A stretch of 5,028 bases of DNA, from contig DCGC01000026.1 in the NCBI GenBank assembly GCA_002315165.1, positions 261-5,288 of the forward strand, in the 5' to 3' direction. A program made the translations under genes and the position numbers. Shown in pieces: positions 4,553-5,028 of this stretch. The notes below the pieces were generated by a model that searched no databases, was not told the DNA's origin, and was given only the letters and a program-made list of their open reading frames with translations. Origin of the DNA: Candidatus Saccharibacteria bacterium UBA1788 (GTDB lineage: Bacteria; Patescibacteriota; Saccharimonadia; Saccharimonadales; Saccharimonadaceae). Position 1 is the first letter of the stretch. Every line of letters starts with the position of its first letter.

Positions 4553-4648
4553 TAAGCTAAAAACTGCGAGATTAGCTTACAATTTACAAGATCTAACGTT
4601 GAGAGTTTTATCTATGTCTAAAAATCCGCCTTTTATAGGTGGTTTTTT
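4553..4648 (+). ncRNA. candidate short RNA or attenuated rpoB leader
   Basis: Between the distal promoter and an intrinsic terminator lies a stretch of about 95 bases without a convincing gene. It opens with a perfect 8-bp hairpin, TAAGCTAA (4553-4560) with TTAGCTTA (4572-4579), loop of 11. It is followed by an unstructured A/T-rich middle and closes with the terminator hairpin. That is the layout of an independent small RNA, or of an rpoB leader that ends early unless anti-terminated. A 19-codon ORF (4614-4673) crosses the terminator but has only a weak Shine-Dalgarno. No known RNA family was recognised. Confidence 0.35.
4626..4648 (+). terminator. intrinsic terminator in the rpoB upstream region
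   Basis: CCGCC (4626-4630) pairs with GGTGG (4638-4642), with one G-T wobble and a possible closing T-A pair, followed by TTTTTT (4643-4648) and, after GG, another six T. AAAA before the stem can pair with the T run. It lies about 160 bases before the rpoB start. Confidence 0.65.
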
Positions 4649-4658
4649 GGTTTTTTCC

Positions 4659-4687
4659 TTGCTTTTTGAATAAAAATAAGCTAAAAT
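4659..4687 (+). promoter_or_regulatory. putative proximal rpoB promoter
   Basis: TTGCTT (4659-4664) and TAAAAT (4682-4687) are 17 bases apart; TTGAAT (4666-4671) is an alternative -35 at too short a spacing. The start would be near 4694, giving a leader of about 116 nt. Because a terminator stands upstream, this promoter may carry most rpoB transcription. Confidence 0.45.
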
Positions 4688-4704
4688 AACTCTTAAGAAG
4701 CAGT

Positions 4705-4785
4705 TTGCTGATTTTTTGGCGACCCGAAGGAGTAGCGATCTTAAAGGTCAAAAGTCAGCAGTAATCTTCGGCGCTAAAGATTACT
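4705..4785 (+). promoter_or_regulatory. structured rpoB 5' leader, two abutting hairpins
   Basis: Hairpin A pairs 4705-4716 with 4750-4761 (core TGCTGA against TCAGCA, then T-A pairs). GACC (4721-4724) and GGTC (4746-4749) extend it across an internal loop. Hairpin B is a 9-bp perfect stem, AGTAATCTT (4760-4768) with AAGATTACT (4777-4785), loop CGGCGCTA. TAGCG (4733-4737) in the apical loop of A is complementary to CGCTA (4772-4776), in the loop of B and its closing base, so a loop-loop contact is possible. Control of rpoB through its leader is known elsewhere (for example the Lacto-rpoB motif), but no homology is claimed. Confidence 0.45.
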
Positions 4786-4809
4786 AACTCTAATACAATA
4801 AGGAATTCT

Positions 4810-5028
4810 GTGAAATCACAATCAAACAGTGGTCGTATATTCTTTACTGAAGGCGACCAAGCACTTCCTATCCCTGATTTGATCGCACATCAAAAGGACA
4901 GCTGGGAAGATTTTGTCAAATCCGGACTCCGTGAAGTTTTCAACGAACTCAATCCTATCGACGACTACACGGGTCAAAAACTCTCTCTCCGCTTTAAAGA
5001 TTACTACTTTAAAGCCCCATCAGAGAAC
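4810..5028 (+). CDS. rpoB: DNA-directed RNA polymerase subunit beta, N-terminal part (runs off window)
   Basis: A GTG start at 4810 opens a frame of 73 codons that continues past the window end. AAGGAA (4800-4805) lies four bases before it. The translation holds the conserved opening of RpoB: LPIPDLIAHQKDSWEDF (residues 19-35), then GLREVFNELNPIDDYTG (39-55), then LSLRFKDYYF (58-67). These match the N-terminal part of bacterial beta subunits (the I-P-D/N-L-x-x-x-Q-x-x-S-W/Y-x-x-F and P-I-x-D-x-T/S-G patterns). RpoB forms one pincer and much of the active centre of RNA polymerase. The usual upstream partners rplJ and rplL are absent; a long non-coding leader stands in their place. rpoC probably follows, but this cannot be seen. 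Confidence 0.95.
   Translation, partial: MKSQSNSGRIFFTEGDQALPIPDLIAHQKDSWEDFVKSGLREVFNELNPIDDYTGQKLSLRFKDYYFKAPSEN

Noticed and set aside
4614..4673. 19-codon ORF (MSKNPPFIGG...) as a leader peptide upstream of rpoB
   Set aside because: Its hydrophobic part is simply the terminator T run read as codons, and the Shine-Dalgarno (GAGAG) is weak. Not excluded, but not supportable as a gene.
4718..4740. Resemblance to the yybP-ykoY (manganese) riboswitch or SRP RNA tetraloop region
   Set aside because: GGAGTAGC and GAAGGAG partly match conserved strings of those RNAs, but the other conserved loops and the overall fold are missing.

Overview
The window reads as a compact bacterial chromosome segment of roughly 45% GC. 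It carries housekeeping genes for the ribosome, rRNA processing and transcription. The order bL32 - NusB - Nudix hydrolase - RNase III, the very short spacers, and rpsP-khpA and rpoB cut off from their usual partners (rimM/trmD and rplJ/rplL) suggest a streamlined Patescibacteria/CPR genome. Saccharibacteria (TM7) is my best guess, by recall of family sequences rather than by search. UGA acts as an ordinary stop after the 145-aa gene, because a terminator follows it at once, so the UGA-Gly code of Gracilibacteria and Absconditabacteria is unlikely.

Layout. (1) 39-2038, plus strand: a four-gene operon, rpmF - nusB - Nudix - rnc. It has overlapping or nearly touching genes and one visible promoter at its head. 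Its theme is ribosome and RNA maturation. (2) 2039-2512: a weak promoter with an inverted repeat over its -10 box, then an unusually structured 5' leader (an 11-bp hairpin whose loop can form a pseudoknot, a second hairpin, and a hairpin that hides the Shine-Dalgarno). It leads to an unassigned 84-aa protein and an intrinsic terminator. This leader looks like an undescribed riboswitch-type or autoregulatory element and is the most interesting item here. (3) 2522-3059: a self-contained unit with a near-consensus extended -10 promoter, an orphan 145-aa basic protein and a strong terminator. (4) 3061-3963: rpsP (S16) and khpA (KH-domain RNA-binding protein), each with its own promoter-like sequence, and a terminator between them.

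(5) 3969-4495, minus strand: a two-helix membrane protein of unknown function. It converges on khpA, shares a bidirectional terminator with it, and is driven by a near-consensus promoter. Its true start is very probably the internal Met at 4406, because the first eight codons of the longer reading are the Shine-Dalgarno itself. (6) 4496-4809: a 300-base non-coding stretch upstream of rpoB. It holds a promoter, a hairpin at the predicted RNA 5' end, an intrinsic terminator (together a candidate RNA of about 95 nt, or an attenuated leader), a second promoter, and two adjoining leader hairpins. (7) 4810-5028: the first 73 codons of rpoB (RNA polymerase beta subunit), running off the window.

All promoter, terminator and RNA-structure calls were made by eye from base pairing and consensus matching. 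No folding energies or database searches were run.
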